Of a DNA stretch of 64,000 nt, positions 63,248 through 64,000 are shown in pieces (position 1 is the stretch's first letter; every line of letters begins with the position of its first letter). Made by a program: the position numbers and the translations under genes. The stretch lies in assembly GCA_947044405.1 (NCBI GenBank), contig CAMRHE010000077.1, positions 5,733,501 through 5,797,500 on the forward strand. The letters are read 5' to 3'. The notes beneath the pieces were generated by a model. That model had not been told where the DNA came from and ran no database searches. It saw only the letters and a list, made by a program, of their open reading frames with translations. This stretch comes from Leptodactylus fallax (lineage: Eukaryota; Chordata; Amphibia; Anura; Leptodactylidae).

Positions 63248-64000
63248 GTATGAATGCTTCCTGTCTGTCATTGTGATGTAGGAGGGAGAGAGAGGATGGA
63301 GGCCAGCTTTAAAAGCCAGAAGCCATCCGCTCCCTCTCAATATGTTTCTCCACGATTCTCTCCATAACCCATTTTGGCTGGTCGTGAAAGGTGTAGCTCT
63401 CTCTCTGCTTCCATCATAAATGTGAGTCCCCCATACTTACCATGTTCCATGCTCAATGAGTAATCGATACCTGTCTGAAGGGATTTATTTTCAGGCGCTT
63501 TCTGCTGGCGTACCGTTTTGCTACAGGCAAGGTCCACTCTATTAGTTTATGAGACTCCGCATGAAGTAGAAGATGATTTTATTGAACATTAATAGTGATT
63601 TATTGATGACATATAAATGCAGTAGACGTATGAATAAAGGACTCTGCATTTATTACTGTTTTCATCACAGCTTTATAGCTGATAGGAAATCTTATCACAA
63701 CCGAAGCTCTGATGTTAATAACTACAATGAATAACTATTGTTCCAGATCAATAATCCCAAATGAACCTAAGGCTGTAGTTACATAACATGTAAGGACTAT
63801 ACCTGGCATATATGCTGAGTAGATCTTCAGACGAATTTGCCAAAGTAAAGCTCCCACATGTATCCAACATGTTACATACATTATCAATAGGCCACACACT
63901 AGATTTTTTTTTGTCAGAGGTTGACTATGTAAGAAAGCACAGCAGGTTGTACTTTCTAATACAGTACAGTAAAGATATATATATATATATATATATATAT
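63248..64000 (+). other. Intron downstream of exon 42
   Basis: Starts gtatga. No further UNC80 exon recognised before the window ends; the final 26 bases are a microsatellite. Confidence 0.7.
63975..64000. repeat. (AT)n microsatellite at window end
   Basis: Runs off the right edge. Confidence 0.9.

Noticed and set aside
1..64000. CRISPR arrays, tRNA or rRNA genes, bacterial or viral gene clusters
   Set aside because: None seen on either strand. The only spaced repeats are transposon ends and microsatellites.

Overview
The window is vertebrate nuclear DNA. It is AT-rich and has long introns packed with DNA-transposon debris. The repeat types (three Tc1/mariner copies, many short elements ending TTAAAGGGG, a hAT-type fold-back element, Penelope-like retroelement pieces) suggest an amphibian, most likely a frog. 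The species is an inference from repeat style and cannot be read directly.

One gene explains essentially all of the coding signal: unc80 on the + strand, the large scaffold subunit of the NALCN sodium-leak channel complex. I traced 42 exons from 2635 to 63247. All but one intron are GT-AG, the exon phases chain without a break, and they encode 2,092 complete codons (6,279 coding bases). The first exons lie upstream of the window. The end of the gene lies downstream, because exon 42 stops mid-codon at a splice donor. The exons are sparse from 2.6 to 37 kb and dense from 39.5 to 58 kb. Besides the constitutive chain there is a phase-matched 60-nt cassette exon (4376-4435), a phase-matched 60-nt donor extension of exon 3 (7318-7377), a possible alternative exon near 62518, one GC-AG intron (48551-49240) and a triple tandem acceptor at exon 10.

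The introns carry the mobile elements. A Tc1 copy is cut by the left window edge (1-922). A full-length but frameshifted Tc1 copy lies at 27431-29051. A Tc1 copy with its N-terminal coding part deleted and two stop codons lies at 33910-35234. A Penelope-like 3' fragment (36495-37103) keeps the end of its GIY-YIG protein and a hammerhead-ribozyme-like core. A second, short Penelope-like tail (18039-18145) has a 10-bp target-site duplication. Many TTAA-flanked fold-back elements occur, one nested in another at 16.3 kb. There is also a hAT-type element with an 8-bp duplication, a four-copy GC-rich element family, and an apparent solo LTR plus a partial second copy.

I see no second protein-coding host gene, no tRNA or rRNA gene and no CRISPR array. 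The other open frames are intronic read-through, antisense shadows or repeat-derived. I do not see a wholly new system. The best leads are the alternative exons of unc80 and the Penelope-like copies with their hammerhead core and 5' fold-back junctions.
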